Shown piece by piece: positions 63,805 through 64,000 of a stretch of 64,000 nucleotides of DNA (positions within the stretch are counted from its first letter, which is position 1; each line of letters begins with the position of its first letter). The DNA lies in contig NC_089792.1 of the NCBI RefSeq assembly GCF_040412425.1, forward strand, positions 17,747,366 to 17,811,365, read 5' to 3'. Both the position numbers and the translations under genes were made by a program. Below the pieces are notes generated by a model. The model had not been told where the DNA came from and made no database searches. It saw only the letters and a program-made list of their open reading frames with translations. The stretch comes from Macrobrachium rosenbergii (taxonomy: Eukaryota > Arthropoda > Malacostraca > Decapoda > Palaemonidae).

Positions 63805-64000
63805 AACATGAGCTTGAGAGGAGTCAGGAGCCTTAGAAGATCCGAGAGTCAAGAGGCGCCAAAAACCATGGTAGCGCTAGAAGCGCAAACATTGTCGCCT
63901 TTGAAACGTGTTTTGGGCGCCAAGCGCCAAAGTAGCGTCGTGAGTTCGGCCGGTGCGGGCGGAAGTGGCGCCAGGGCGCGATCGAAGCGGAGCCAGGCGC

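Larger units (their letters stand above)
57935..64000 (-). other. UBE2O intron upstream of exon A (partial)
   Basis: Begins at the acceptor of exon A and runs past the window edge. It contains about 700 bp of plain AT-rich sequence, a SINE-like repeat (58650-58908) and then DIRS element 2 from 59022 onward. No further UBE2O exon was seen up to 64000. Confidence 0.7.
59022..64000 (-). mobile_element. DIRS element 2 (DIRS1-like YR retrotransposon, truncated by window edge)
   Basis: A tyrosine-recombinase retrotransposon whose genes run right to left: gag (about 63.8-62.7 kb), RT/RNase H (62.5-61.3 kb), a linker, then the recombinase (60.7-59.76 kb). Its 3' end at low coordinates has the DIRS1-type layout of terminal repeat (from about 59022) plus internal complementary region (59253-59350). 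The start is set where the arms cease to match. The 5' terminal repeat must lie beyond 64000. It sits in a UBE2O intron in the same sense as the gene. gag and RT carry stops and frameshifts, whereas the recombinase core is open, so the copy is probably not autonomous. It is much richer in GC than the surrounding intron. Confidence 0.88.

Overview
The window reads as eukaryotic, AT-rich, repeat-laden genomic DNA from a crustacean, most probably a decapod. The grounds are long (CT)n/(GA)n and (AAT)n arrays, DIRS1-like tyrosine-recombinase retrotransposons, Tigger/pogo-like and piggyBac-like miniature elements, and a dispersed repeat (about 1668-1982 and 58650-58908) that I associate from memory with decapod genomes. 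Species is not assigned. I see no bacterial operon, rRNA, convincing tRNA or CRISPR array.

One cellular gene is supported: six consecutive exons, on the minus strand, of the ubiquitin-conjugating hybrid E2/E3 enzyme UBE2O. They lie at 57776-57934, 54263-54366, 50271-50455, 44182-44229, 28947-28979 and 28661-28828. All have canonical GT/AG splice sites and the reading phases join without conflict (0, 2, 1, 1, 1, 1). They encode about 233 residues of the N-terminal half of the protein plus the start of its acidic/serine-rich linker. The 5' end lies beyond 64000. The exons after 28661 (coiled coil, UBC catalytic domain) were not found in 1-28660, so they may lie beyond the left edge. Introns range from 118 bp to 15.2 kb and are packed with mobile elements.

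Layout. 1-4000: microsatellites, nested Tigger-like elements, a CAGGCAGTCCC miniature element, a SINE-like repeat, an unrecognised 199-codon frame and a LINE remnant. 4000-13486: mostly unassignable AT-rich DNA. 13487-17243: DIRS element 1, with inverted terminal repeats and an internal complementary region but no gag. 17244-28660: mostly unassignable, with a 160-bp (CT)n array, a possible LTR/regulatory segment, an RTE-like LINE remnant and a DIRS fragment. 28661-44229: three small UBE2O exons and an intron holding a Gypsy remnant fused to DIRS element 3 (itself split by a Tigger-like element), a LINE 3' end, and three more CAGGCAGTCCC elements. 44230-57934: three larger UBE2O exons, LINE remnants, and two 2.2-kb TTAA-flanked piggyBac-like elements, each carrying a five-unit tandem array, one in each intron flanking the 104-bp exon. 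59022-64000: DIRS element 2, running off the right edge, with an apparently complete tyrosine-recombinase core but damaged gag and RT.

The most informative signals are the DIRS terminal architecture with a splice-donor-like CAGGTAAGT shared by two diverged families, the paired array-carrying piggyBac-like elements around one UBE2O exon, the run of symmetric phase-1 small exons, and a chain of nested or chimeric transposon events that can be ordered in time from the sequence alone. I found no convincing wholly new biological system.
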